Counted from the stretch's first letter, positions 6,611-16,263 are shown. The stretch: DNA of 33,116 nt from Alkaliphilus sp. (GCA_002733545.1 NVVX01000001.1:151269-184384); one strand, 5' to 3'. Program-made: numbers and translations. Notes: generated by a model from the letters alone, not told the origin.

Positions 6611-9223
6611 ATGAAAGCGATTATAAGTCATCAAAACATTGATTTTGACGGTTTAGCTAGCATGGTAGCTTGTTCTAAACTTCACCCTGATTCAGTTTTG
6701 TTTTTTACAGGAAAAGTAGGTGAAGAGGTTAAAAAATTTGTTAGCATGTATAAAAATGTGTTATCGGTAAAAAATGCAAAAAGCGCAATAATAGAAGATA
6801 TTACTGAGTTATTCATTACTGATGTTAACTCACGTAAAAGAATTGGTAAATTTAAAGAGTTAATTGGTAGTGAAGTTCCTATTACAATATATGACCATCA
6901 TCCAATTACTGAAAATACAATAGAAAAGGCTAGTAAAACTATTTTATTTTATGGTGCCTGTACAACAATTTTACTTAAAGAAATTATAGAAAAAAATATT
7001 GAAATTACAACTTTTGAAGCCACTTTATTTGCTTTAGGAATTTATTCAGATACAAACTGTTTGACTTTCTCGCATACAACTTATCATGATGCAGAAATAG
7101 TAGCATATTTACTTAAAAAAGGTGCAAATTTATCAATAATAAACGAGCATTTGGTGGCTACTTTAAGTGATGAACATAATCAATTATTTGAGAGACTCAT
7201 TAAAAATACAAAAAAGCACGAAATAAATGGTTATAAAGTAATGATAGCTACTGCTGAACATGATAGTTACGTTGGCGAGTTAGGAACAATGTCAGAGAAA
7301 ATAATTCAAATGCAAAATTGTGATGCTGTATTTCTAGTAGTTAAAATGTTAAATAGATGCTATATTGTTGGAAGGAGCGTGCCTGATGAAATTAATGTTC
7401 CGCTTGTTTTAAAACAATTTCATGGAGGAGGGCATAATAAAGCTGCATCAGCTACTATAAAAGATGGCGAAGTACAAGTTGTTAGAGAACAACTGATTTT
7501 ATCATTGCATCAACATATTAAGTTTCAAATGACAGCAAGAGAAGTAATGAGTACCCCAGTAAAAGTTGTATATGACCATATGACAATTGGCAAAGTAAAT
7601 AAAATTATGCTAAGGTATGGACATACTGGAATGCCTGTATTAAATGAAAAGCAAGTAGTTGGCATTATTTCTAGAACAGATGTAGATAAAGCAATTGTAC
7701 ATAGCTTAGAGCATGCACCTGTTAAAGGATTTATGACTAGGCAAGTTAAAACGATAAAACCAGAAACTCCAGTAAATGAGATTAATAAAATTCTAGTACA
7801 AAACAACATAGGAAGACTCCCTGTTGTAGAAAATGATATTATAATAGGGATTGTCACGCGGACAGATATGTTAAGAGTTTTATATGGTAAAAATCATCCG
7901 TATTGGTATAAAAAGACGTTTAACTTGTCTGACGATGAAATAGACACTACGGATTTAATTGAAAAATTACCTGCCAAAATTAAAAAAATAATTAACGTAG
8001 CTGGAGAAGTTGGAGACCTGTTAAATGCTAATGTTTACGTTGTGGGAGGGTTTGTTAGAGATTTATTTTTAGATCTACCTAATTGGGATATTGATTTTGT
8101 TATAGATGGTGATGGTATTGACTTTGCTCACAAATTAGAGGAAGTTTTAGGTGGAGAAGTAGTAGAACACGAAAAATTTTCTACTGCTGTGCTAACTCTT
8201 AAAGACGGTCTTTCAATAGATATTGTTTCCGCAAGACGTGAGTATTATGAATACCCGGGTGCGCTCCCAAAAGTTGAAAAAAGTTCTATTTGGAGCGACC
8301 TTTTTAGGCGAGATTTCACAATAAATTGTATGGCAGTTGCTCTTAACAAAAAACAACATGGTAGATTAATCGACTTCTTTGGTGGACTAGATGATCTTAA
8401 TAAAGGAAAAATTAGAGTTCTTTATAACTTAAGCTTCATTGAAGATCCTACTAGAATTTTTAGAGCGATTAGATTTGCAGCGAGATATAGTTTTGAAATT
8501 GAGAATGAAAGCAAAAGTTTTATTAAGCAAGCGGTGAAAGATGGCTTAATACAAAAACTTAGTAGTGATAGAGTGCGAGAGGAAATCGCCTACATACTAC
8601 GAGAAGAAAATGTGTGTAAAAGTTTGATGCAATTTAGAGATTTCCATATACTTGAATCTATCCACCCTGAATTTAATATAAGTGATAGAAATATAGAAAA
8701 AGTTACAACTATCAATAGTTCTATTTATAAAATATTGGGTAAAAACAAAGTTTCGATAGACAAACAATTAATAATTATTTTACAAATAATAACTGCTATT
8801 TCTATTGATAAATTACCATTTATTCTAAATTATTTTATAGGGAGCAAAATACATGAAAGCCAAGTGCTTGAGGCTCTAAAAAACAGGAAAGAAATTTATA
8901 GTTTTCTAGGTAAAACTAACGTTGATTTGTTTCAACTATATAAGACACTAAAACCTTTTAAGTCTGAAACCATTGTATTCTATTATAATGATTGTGATAA
9001 TTCCTTAGCGCAAAACAATTTGCTATATTATTATAATAAATTAAGAAACACTAAAATAAGTCTCACAGGTAAGGATTTAATGAAGTTAGGTATTAAACCA
9101 GGTCCCGTCTATAAGAATATTTTGAACAAAGTGACCGAAGCTAGAGTAAAAGGATTTTTAAGAACAAAAAACGAAGAAATTGAGTTTGCTGCTAAAGCAT
9201 TTGCTAAAATGAAAGGGGAATAA
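6611..9223 (+). CDS. DHH/DHHA1 phosphoesterase + two CBS domains + CCA tRNA nucleotidyltransferase/poly(A) polymerase fusion
   Basis: DFDGLAS and DHHP (DHH), GGGHNKAAS (DHHA1), two CBS repeats (MTAREVMSTPV.., VKGFMTRQVKT..), VVGGFVRDLFLDLPNWDIDFVIDGD and RRDFTINCMA (nucleotidyltransferase). ATG 6611 fits SD better than GTG 6605. Confidence 0.88.
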   Translation: MKAIISHQNIDFDGLASMVACSKLHPDSVLFFTGKVGEEVKKFVSMYKNVLSVKNAKSAIIEDITELFITDVNSRKRIGKFKELIGSEVPITIYDHHPITENTIEKASKTILFYGACTTILLKEIIEKNIEITTFEATLFALGIYSDTNCLTFSHTTYHDAEIVAYLLKKGANLSIINEHLVATLSDEHNQLFERLIKNTKKHEINGYKVMIATAEHDSYVGELGTMSEKIIQMQNCDAVFLVVKMLNRCYIVGRSVPDEINVPLVLKQFHGGGHNKAASATIKDGEVQVVREQLILSLHQHIKFQMTAREVMSTPVKVVYDHMTIGKVNKIMLRYGHTGMPVLNEKQVVGIISRTDVDKAIVHSLEHAPVKGFMTRQVKTIKPETPVNEINKILVQNNIGRLPVVENDIIIGIVTRTDMLRVLYGKNHPYWYKKTFNLSDDEIDTTDLIEKLPAKIKKIINVAGEVGDLLNANVYVVGGFVRDLFLDLPNWDIDFVIDGDGIDFAHKLEEVLGGEVVEHEKFSTAVLTLKDGLSIDIVSARREYYEYPGALPKVEKSSIWSDLFRRDFTINCMAVALNKKQHGRLIDFFGGLDDLNKGKIRVLYNLSFIEDPTRIFRAIRFAARYSFEIENESKSFIKQAVKDGLIQKLSSDRVREEIAYILREENVCKSLMQFRDFHILESIHPEFNISDRNIEKVTTINSSIYKILGKNKVSIDKQLIIILQIITAISIDKLPFILNYFIGSKIHESQVLEALKNRKEIYSFLGKTNVDLFQLYKTLKPFKSETIVFYYNDCDNSLAQNNLLYYYNKLRNTKISLTGKDLMKLGIKPGPVYKNILNKVTEARVKGFLRTKNEEIEFAAKAFAKMKGE

Positions 9224-9224
9224 C

Positions 9225-9851
9225 ATGTTACAATTTGATATAAATAGAATTTTACTTGTACTGCCTGGAATACTACTTGCTATTACATTTCACGAGTTTG
9301 CGCATGGGTACGTAGCCTATTTACTTGGAGACCCAACAGCAAAAAACAGTGGACGCCTCACACTAAATCCAATTGCACATATTGATATAGTTGGATTCTT
9401 GATGCTTATTTTTGCAGGGTTTGGATGGGCTAAGCCTGTACCAGTTAACCCTAATTATTTTAAAAATAGAAAACTTGGGATGTTGTATGTATCCATAGCT
9501 GGACCGCTTACAAATATTTTACTAGCAATCATTCTGGCTATTACTTTAGGATTGGTATTGCAATTGCAATTAAGTGAACTTGCTGTTAGAATTATTGTAA
9601 ATGGTATTATGATAAACTTAGTTCTTGCAATATTTAATATGTTACCAATTCCGCCTTTAGATGGGTCTAAAATTTTGCTTTCGATAGTGCCTGAGCAATG
9701 GGAGTATACAGTATATAAATACGAAAAATATTCTTATTTTATTTTACTAGCATTGCTTTTTACAGGTACGATTAGCTCTATATTATTTCCCATAGTGAAT
9801 TATCTGTTTGATCTTTTGCTCTTTTTTATGCAGTTTATATTTGGTATTTAA
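9225..9851 (+). CDS. M50-family site-2 protease-like membrane metalloprotease
   Basis: HEFAHGYVAYLLGD and NMLPIPPLDGSKIL motifs, hydrophobic segments. Confidence 0.88.
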   Translation: MLQFDINRILLVLPGILLAITFHEFAHGYVAYLLGDPTAKNSGRLTLNPIAHIDIVGFLMLIFAGFGWAKPVPVNPNYFKNRKLGMLYVSIAGPLTNILLAIILAITLGLVLQLQLSELAVRIIVNGIMINLVLAIFNMLPIPPLDGSKILLSIVPEQWEYTVYKYEKYSYFILLALLFTGTISSILFPIVNYLFDLLLFFMQFIFGI

Positions 9852-9852
9852 T

Positions 9853-10599
9853 ATGGATTATAAGATAAAAATTGATTCATTTGAAGGTCCTTTTGATCTG
9901 CTCTTTCACCTTATCGAAAAAAACAAAGTAGATATATATGATATACCTATTCATGAAATAACAAAGCAGTTTGTTGAACATGTACTTACAATGGACGAGT
10001 TAGATCTAGACAACACAAGTGAATTTTTAGTCCTAGCTGCAACTTTGCTAGAGATAAAATCAAAAATGCTCTTGCCAGTTGAGCTAGATGAAGGTGAACA
10101 ACTTGAGTTTGAAGAAGCTGATCCAAGAAATGAATTGATTAGGAAGTTACTTGAATACAAAAAATACAAAATGGTTTCAGAGGGTTTTAAAGAACGTGAA
10201 AAAGAGTATGATAAAGTTTTTTATAAGCTAAGAGATGAAATAATTCCAGATGATAAAGATGAATGTTTAAGCAATATGACTATGCAAGATATTTTTTCGT
10301 CTTTCGAAAGAATTATTAAAAAAAAGCATAAAATAAAAGATTTTAGAGAGGACATACGACAACTTAAAAAAGATACATTCACAGTAGCTGAAAAAACTGA
10401 GATAATACTTTATTTATTAAAAAAGTCAAATACTTTGAAGTTCAATCAATTTTTTTTAGCGTCAAATAGCATAGGAGAAGTAATCATTATATTTTTAGCC
10501 ATTTTAGAATTAATAAAACTAAAAAAAATCAATGTATATCAAGATTCGTGTTTTAATGATATTGTACTAGAGCTAAATGAAGTGAGTGAAAAAATATAG
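9853..10599 (+). CDS. scpA: Segregation and condensation protein A
   Basis: MDYKIKIDSFEGPFDLLFHLIEKNKVDIYDIPI is the ScpA N-terminal signature; ATG 9853 preferred to track start 9808. Confidence 0.92.
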   Translation: MDYKIKIDSFEGPFDLLFHLIEKNKVDIYDIPIHEITKQFVEHVLTMDELDLDNTSEFLVLAATLLEIKSKMLLPVELDEGEQLEFEEADPRNELIRKLLEYKKYKMVSEGFKEREKEYDKVFYKLRDEIIPDDKDECLSNMTMQDIFSSFERIIKKKHKIKDFREDIRQLKKDTFTVAEKTEIILYLLKKSNTLKFNQFFLASNSIGEVIIIFLAILELIKLKKINVYQDSCFNDIVLELNEVSEKI

Positions 10600-10744
10600 A
10601 CTGCTGTGCTGTGTAAAAAAAATAGTAAGCAGGGAATAAAGAATGAATTTCTTTCTTTACCACCAGCAGACAATCGACCAGTATTTTACATTTCACTAGA
10701 TATACTTGTGTTGTAATTTATGATATAGAGGATGGAGGGGGACA

Positions 10745-11440
10745 ATGGAATACATACTAAATGGTATGATTGAAGCATTTAAATTACTACTTAGCGGAGA
10801 TAGGCAACTCTATTCGGTAATATTTTTATCAATATATGTTTCTTTTACATCTACACTAATTGCAACTTTCTTGGGAGTGCCATTAGGCTTTATTCTAGGG
10901 CTTAAGAGTTTTAAATATAAAAACTTTGTGGGCAGAATTTTATATACATGCATGAGCTTGCCACCGGTTGTAGTGGGATTAGTTGTTGCTATAATGATTT
11001 CAAGAAGAGGACCTTTAGGAAGTTTGAGTTTGCTTTTTTCAACTACTGGTATGATAATAGCTCAGACTTTATTAGTAACACCAATTATTACAGGAATAAT
11101 ATTTAATAGCTCTAAAGAGAGAGGGCAAGAAGTAAATGATATCTGCAAAACTCTTGGGGGCAATAAGATAGATATGCTTTTTTTGTTGATAAAAGAATTG
11201 AAAGTTACAATGCTTGTTGCAATTGCAACAGGTTTTGGTAGAGCAATTTCAGAAGTTGGTGCGGTAATGATTGTAGGTGGAAATATTAGAGGACATACAA
11301 GAGTAATGACTACATTTATAGCAATGAATCATAGCATGGGGAATTATTCAACATCAATTGCAATGGGGGTCGTACTTCTTCTTATTTCATTTATTACTAA
11401 TTCAATTCTCTATAAGTATGTTATGGGGGAGAAAAAATGA
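10745..11440 (+). CDS. tupB: Tungstate/molybdate-type ABC transporter permease (TupB-like)
   Basis: MetI-like permease with SLPPVVVGLVVAIMISRRGPLG and GRAISEVGAVMIVGGNI; followed by ATPase and moeA genes. Confidence 0.8.
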   Translation: MEYILNGMIEAFKLLLSGDRQLYSVIFLSIYVSFTSTLIATFLGVPLGFILGLKSFKYKNFVGRILYTCMSLPPVVVGLVVAIMISRRGPLGSLSLLFSTTGMIIAQTLLVTPIITGIIFNSSKERGQEVNDICKTLGGNKIDMLFLLIKELKVTMLVAIATGFGRAISEVGAVMIVGGNIRGHTRVMTTFIAMNHSMGNYSTSIAMGVVLLLISFITNSILYKYVMGEKK

Positions 11441-12198
11441 ATATTAAATTAAAATCGCTAGTAAAAGAATATGAAATGAGCGTAAGCGTGTATAATGGTT
11501 TTGTAAAAAAGAGAATAAAAGAGATGCAAGCTGTTTTGCAAATTGATGAGTTCACATTCGAAGCTAACAAGATATATGGATTAATTGGGCCAAATGGAGC
11601 AGGAAAAACTACTCTTCTTAAGATTATTGCAGGACTTACTAAAAGTTCGTACGGCGAAGTTACGTATGGCGGGGCAGAATTAAATGATGAGAGACAAAGA
11701 GAAATAACCTATGCAAGTCAGAGACCATATCTTTTAAAAGACACAGTTTATAACAATATTGCATATCCGCTTAAACTCAGAAAAGAAAACAAGTTAAGGA
11801 TAAAGTCTAAAGTTGGACGTATTATGGCTGAATTTGATATCTATTACCTAAGAAATCAACAAGCTAAGAACTTATCTGGAGGAGAAGCACAGAAAGTTGC
11901 ACTAGCTAGGGCTTTAGTTTTTGAGCCAGAGTTACTCTTACTAGATGAACCTACTGCTAATATAGATCCTAATTTTGTTGAATTAATTGAAAATGCAATT
12001 TTGGAAAGGAGCAATAAAAAAGAAATAACAGTAATAATTGCAACACATAATGTAGGACAGGCGAGAAGATTATGCGACGAAGTTATTTTTATAAAAGCAG
12101 GAAAAATAGTTGAAAGCGGAAAAGCTAAGGAAATGATTTTGAAGCCGAAAGAAGAGGAAACAAAGAAATTTTTAGCGTTTGAGTATGACATTGGATAA
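11437..12198 (+). CDS. tupC: Tungstate/molybdate-type ABC transporter ATPase (TupC-like)
   Basis: Walker A GPNGAGKTT, signature LSGGEAQKVALARAL, Walker B LLLLDEPTANIDP; 4-nt overlap with tupB-like gene. Confidence 0.82.
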   Translation: MNIKLKSLVKEYEMSVSVYNGFVKKRIKEMQAVLQIDEFTFEANKIYGLIGPNGAGKTTLLKIIAGLTKSSYGEVTYGGAELNDERQREITYASQRPYLLKDTVYNNIAYPLKLRKENKLRIKSKVGRIMAEFDIYYLRNQQAKNLSGGEAQKVALARALVFEPELLLLDEPTANIDPNFVELIENAILERSNKKEITVIIATHNVGQARRLCDEVIFIKAGKIVESGKAKEMILKPKEEETKKFLAFEYDIG

Positions 12199-12252
12199 AT
12201 TAGAAAGGGAATGCATAGTGACTTAAATATTAGCACTTTGCTAGGTAATTAT

Positions 12253-13482
12253 ATGAAAATGTTTGAAGTAAGTACTGTTTCTAATGCAAAAAGTAAAATT
12301 TTGGGCAGTTTTAGTTCATTTAGATTAGATAGTGAATTAGTAGAGATTTATAATGCAGCAGGCAGAGTATTATCAGAAAATGTTTTAGCAAAAAACAATG
12401 TTCCTCATTTTAGGAGATCAACAGTAGATGGGTATGCTGTTTTATCAAAAGACACCTACGGAGCTAGTGAAAGCTTACCTGCTTTTTTAGATATTGTTGG
12501 CGAAGTGCATATGGGAAAGAGAGCAAAAATTAGTATAACTGAAAATCAAGCTGTCTATATTCCAACAGGAGGAATGCTTCCAGAAGGTGCAGATGCAGTT
12601 TTAATGGTGGAATATACTGAGACTATAGACAACAAAAGCTTAGCAGTATTGAACTCTGTTACAGTAAAAGAGAATGTAGTTAATATAGGCGATGATATCT
12701 CCATAGATGAAACAGTATTAAGAAAAGGACAAATTCTTAGAGCACAAGACGTAGGCGTTCTAGCATCTATTGGTCTAGATAGAGTAAAAGTACATAAAAA
12801 ACCTTCAATTGCAATTATATCTACTGGAGACGAAATTGTTGGAACTAATGAGGAAGTAAAGCTAGGACAAATAAGAGACATTAATACCCACACATTAACA
12901 GTAATGGCAGAGCAACTAGGGTGTCTAGTTACTAAAAAAACAGTAGTTAGAGATGAGTTTGAACTTTTGCAAAATGAGCTAAAAGATAGTTTGAAGAATA
13001 GCGATATTGTTATTATCTCTGGCGGGAGTTCGGTAGGAACAAAAGATATAACTATAGATGTAATAAAATCAGTTGATAAATCAGAAGTGTTTATACATGG
13101 CTTAGCTATCAAACCAGGTAAGCCTACAATTATTGCAAAAGTTAATAATAGTTTGGTTTTGGGGTTGCCTGGACAACCTGTGTCTGCAATGGTTGTTTTT
13201 AAAGTGATGGTTGATTTTTTTGTAAAGCACGTACAGTCTATAGAAAACGAAATCGAATATGGAATTGAAGCAGAGCTTTCTACAAACCTACACTCAGCCC
13301 AAGGAAAAGAAACCTACCAAATGGTAACAGTTGAAAAGATAGAAGGTAAATACATAGCAACTCCTATTTACGGTAAGTCGGGGATGATAACTTTATTATC
13401 AAGAGCTAAAGGATATATAATTATTGACATGGATAAAGAAGGGGTATTAAAAGGGGAAAAAGTAATAGTTTATGAATTTTAG
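12253..13482 (+). CDS. moeA: Molybdopterin molybdenumtransferase MoeA
   Basis: RRSTVDGYAV, IPTGGMLPEGADAVLMVE, IISTGDEIV, IISGGSSVGTKD, GLPGQPVSA; true start may be ATG 12253, ATG 12259 or track ATG 12211. Confidence 0.88.
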   Translation: MKMFEVSTVSNAKSKILGSFSSFRLDSELVEIYNAAGRVLSENVLAKNNVPHFRRSTVDGYAVLSKDTYGASESLPAFLDIVGEVHMGKRAKISITENQAVYIPTGGMLPEGADAVLMVEYTETIDNKSLAVLNSVTVKENVVNIGDDISIDETVLRKGQILRAQDVGVLASIGLDRVKVHKKPSIAIISTGDEIVGTNEEVKLGQIRDINTHTLTVMAEQLGCLVTKKTVVRDEFELLQNELKDSLKNSDIVIISGGSSVGTKDITIDVIKSVDKSEVFIHGLAIKPGKPTIIAKVNNSLVLGLPGQPVSAMVVFKVMVDFFVKHVQSIENEIEYGIEAELSTNLHSAQGKETYQMVTVEKIEGKYIATPIYGKSGMITLLSRAKGYIIIDMDKEGVLKGEKVIVYEF

Positions 13483-13503
13483 TACAGGAAGGTTATAACT
13501 GCC

Positions 13504-13551
13504 GTGAAATACAAAATACACACAAAAACGTCTTAGGATTTTGTATTTCAC
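13504..13551. promoter_or_regulatory. Perfect 14-bp inverted repeat upstream of second moeA
   Basis: GTGAAATACAAAAT (13504-13517) and ATTTTGTATTTCAC (13538-13551), 20-nt loop. Confidence 0.7.
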
Positions 13552-13581
13552 TATTGGTTCTCATTCTGAGAGGAGAGTAAT

Positions 13582-15501
13582 ATGAACTTTGATAGAAATA
13601 TTTATTTAACAAATATAGACTTAAGCGATGCTAAGGAAAAAATGCTAAAAAAATTTGCTGTGCAATTGCAAGAACCTAAAACAGAAGTTCTAGCAGTTGA
13701 TGACACATTAGGTAGAATTACGTATAAATCAGTATTTGCTAAGATTTCTTCGCCATACTTTAATGCATCGGCAATGGATGGTATAGCAGTGACTTCAAAG
13801 AGAACCTTTGGGGCAGATGAAAGAAATTCTATAACATTAAGAATAAATCAAGATTTTGTTTATATTGACACTGGAGATGTAATCAAAAATCCATTCGATA
13901 GTGTAATAATGATAGAAGATGTGGTTTATGTGGATGAAGAGCGAGTAAAAATTAATAAAGCGTCGTCACCTTGGCAACATATTAGACCAATAGGAGAAGA
14001 CATTGTTGCAAGTGAGTTAATAGTACCAAGTTACCATGAAATCAGTCCGTTTGATATTGCTTCGCTGCTTTGTGGTGGTATTACAGAGATAGAAGTCCTT
14101 AAAAAACCACTTATTGCAATTTTGCCAACAGGCACTGAAATCATAGAAGCAGAAGACAAAATAGAAGAAGGCAAAATCATAGATTCTAATTCCAGGATGT
14201 TTATTGCAATGACAAAGCAAATTGGTGCAAAAGCTAATAGGTATAAACCAATAGTAGATGACTACGAACTAATTAAGCAAAGAATATTAGAGGCAACAAA
14301 AAATAATGATATTGTAGTTGTTATTGCAGGGACATCAGCAGGGAGAGAAGACTATATATCTAGTATAATTAAGGAACTAGGCGAGGTAATAGTCCATGGA
14401 ATAGCTATAAAACCAGGAAAACCAGCGATAATCGGAGTAATTAATGAGAAGCCAATTATAGGCGTGCCAGGGTATCCAGTTTCTGCATATATTGTCTTTA
14501 AGCAAATAGTAGAACCACTAATTTCCGAATATTTAAGAGCAAAAGAGCAAAAGAGAGAAGTTGTAGAAGCAATATTATCTAGAAGATTAGTTTCATCACT
14601 TAAACATTTAGAGTTTGTAAGAATGAAATTAGGTAGTGTTTCTGGGAAATTAATAGCAACACCTCTAAGTAGAGGTGCAGGCGTAACTATGTCACTTGTA
14701 AAAGCTGACGGAGTAGCAATTATAGATAAAAATATTGAGGGAATTGAAGCAGGTGAAACAGTCAAAATAGAGCTGTTAAAAGATATTGACATGATAAATA
14801 ACTCAATTGTATCCATTGGGAGTCATGATGTAATTATGGACGTAATAGCCTCACTTGTTACTGAACAAGATAAACAATACAGTCTATCTTCAGCACATGT
14901 TGGGAGTCTAGGCGGTATTATGGCAATGAAAAGAGGAGAAACACATATTGCACCTATTCACTTGCTCGATGAAAAAACTGGCGTGTACAACATTTCCTAC
15001 ATAAACAAGTATTTAAAAAAACAGAATATTTCTATTATAAAAGGAGTTAAACGAGAGCAAGGTTTGATGGTTGAAAAAGGAAATCCTAAAAACATTAAGG
15101 GACTTAGCGATTTAGGGAACGACGACGTAGTGTTTGTAAATAGACAAAAAGGATCAGGAACTAGAATACTTCTTGATTATAAAATGAAAGAACTAGGATT
15201 AGATTCAGCTAATGTAGTAGGATATGAAAGGGAAATGACAACTCACATGATGGTAGCCTCTGCTGTTTTATCGGGATCTGCAGATGTTGGACTTGGAATT
15301 AAATCTGCATCGACTGCAATGGGATTGGAGTTCATTTCAATAGGTGAGGAAGAATATGATTTTGCTATAGATGATAAGTTTCTTAAAGAAGAAAGAATAA
15401 AGATTTTTATTGATGTTTTGAAATCAAACACATTTGCTGATGAACTTAAAAAATTAGAAGGTTATAGTATTGAAAATGCGGGAAAAATCAACAAATATTA
15501 A
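13582..15501 (+). CDS. MoeA-like protein fused to C-terminal periplasmic-binding-protein/LysR-substrate-like domain
   Basis: MoeA motifs (ASAMDGIAV, ILPTGTEII, GVPGYPVSA) for about the first 400 aa, then HVGSLGGIMAMKRGETHIAPIHLLDEKTGVYN...FVNRQKGSGTRILLDYKMKELG typical of PBP-like domains. Confidence 0.85.
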   Translation: MNFDRNIYLTNIDLSDAKEKMLKKFAVQLQEPKTEVLAVDDTLGRITYKSVFAKISSPYFNASAMDGIAVTSKRTFGADERNSITLRINQDFVYIDTGDVIKNPFDSVIMIEDVVYVDEERVKINKASSPWQHIRPIGEDIVASELIVPSYHEISPFDIASLLCGGITEIEVLKKPLIAILPTGTEIIEAEDKIEEGKIIDSNSRMFIAMTKQIGAKANRYKPIVDDYELIKQRILEATKNNDIVVVIAGTSAGREDYISSIIKELGEVIVHGIAIKPGKPAIIGVINEKPIIGVPGYPVSAYIVFKQIVEPLISEYLRAKEQKREVVEAILSRRLVSSLKHLEFVRMKLGSVSGKLIATPLSRGAGVTMSLVKADGVAIIDKNIEGIEAGETVKIELLKDIDMINNSIVSIGSHDVIMDVIASLVTEQDKQYSLSSAHVGSLGGIMAMKRGETHIAPIHLLDEKTGVYNISYINKYLKKQNISIIKGVKREQGLMVEKGNPKNIKGLSDLGNDDVVFVNRQKGSGTRILLDYKMKELGLDSANVVGYEREMTTHMMVASAVLSGSADVGLGIKSASTAMGLEFISIGEEEYDFAIDDKFLKEERIKIFIDVLKSNTFADELKKLEGYSIENAGKINKY

Positions 15502-15525
15502 CTGAAGATAGATGTAGAGGAAAAA

Positions 15526-15604
15526 CAAGACAAGGGGACAGGGATTTGTCTTGTTTTTAAGAAAAGAATACGGAATCAAGACAAATCCCTGTCCCCTTGT
15601 CTTG
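15526..15604. repeat. REP-like inverted repeat, copy 3
   Basis: CAAGACAAGGGGACAGGGATTTGTCTTG (15526-15553) is the exact reverse complement of 15577-15604; differs from copies 1 and 2 by one paired substitution. Confidence 0.95.
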
Positions 15605-15632
15605 AATAAGAATTGTTAATTGGAGTGAAGAT

Positions 15633-16193
15633 ATGGACAGAGATGAAATTAAGGGAATTATTGAAGCTTTGTTATTTGCCTGGGCAGAACCGTTGTCAAT
15701 AAAAGAATTATGTAAACTTATTGGTGCTGAGAGTGAAGAAGTTGAAATTGCAATTAAAGAAATGATGGATGAATTTAGTTATGAAAAAAGAGGTTTACAG
15801 ATAATAAAAATGGATGAATACTATCAATTAGCCACTAAACCTAAGCACTACGAGTACATAAAAGAACTGTTAGAACCTAGTCAAAAAAAAGGGTTAACCC
15901 GTGCAACACTAGAGACATTGTCAATTATTGCATATAAGCAGCCAGTGACAAAAGCAGAAATAGAGGTAATTAGAGGAGTTAAATGTGACAAGTCTATACA
16001 CACACTAAATGAAAAAGGATTGATTGAAGAGAGAGGACGACTTGAAAAAACAGGCAGACCAATTTTGTACGGAACGAATATTCAATTCTTAAAAGTGTTT
16101 GGTTTAAATTCTTTAGAGGAATTGCCAGAGATAAATGAGCTTGACCTTTTAACTGAAACAGAAAACGAGATTAAAGATATTTTTAGTAAATAG
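15633..16193 (+). CDS. scpB: Segregation and condensation protein B
   Basis: IIEALLFAWAEPLSIKELCKLIG, ATLETLSIIAYKQPVTKAEIEVIRGV, EERGRLEKTGRPILYGT. Confidence 0.93.
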   Translation: MDRDEIKGIIEALLFAWAEPLSIKELCKLIGAESEEVEIAIKEMMDEFSYEKRGLQIIKMDEYYQLATKPKHYEYIKELLEPSQKKGLTRATLETLSIIAYKQPVTKAEIEVIRGVKCDKSIHTLNEKGLIEERGRLEKTGRPILYGTNIQFLKVFGLNSLEELPEINELDLLTETENEIKDIFSK

Positions 16194-16263
16194 TAAAGGA
16201 AAAATTAGTCGCTCACTTTATAATCTGAATGTAAAACGTTTAAAGAGATGGGAGTAATATGAT

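Noticed and set aside
10600-10744. Possible Moco/tungsten-cofactor riboswitch upstream of tupB
   Set aside because: Some short complementary segments exist (CTGCTG/CAGCAG, AAAGAA/TTCTTT), but I could not fit a known riboswitch consensus; only the TTTCACTA half-site is kept as an observation.
12555-13112. 185-aa minus-strand ORF inside moeA
   Set aside because: Same reason: antisense shadow ORF, composition typical of reverse-complemented coding sequence.
14017-14220. Cys/His-rich small minus-strand ORF
   Set aside because: Entirely inside a confident + strand CDS; apparent richness comes from antisense codons.
14352-14816. 154-aa minus-strand ORF inside the MoeA-PBP gene
   Set aside because: Antisense shadow ORF with no motifs or plausible SD.
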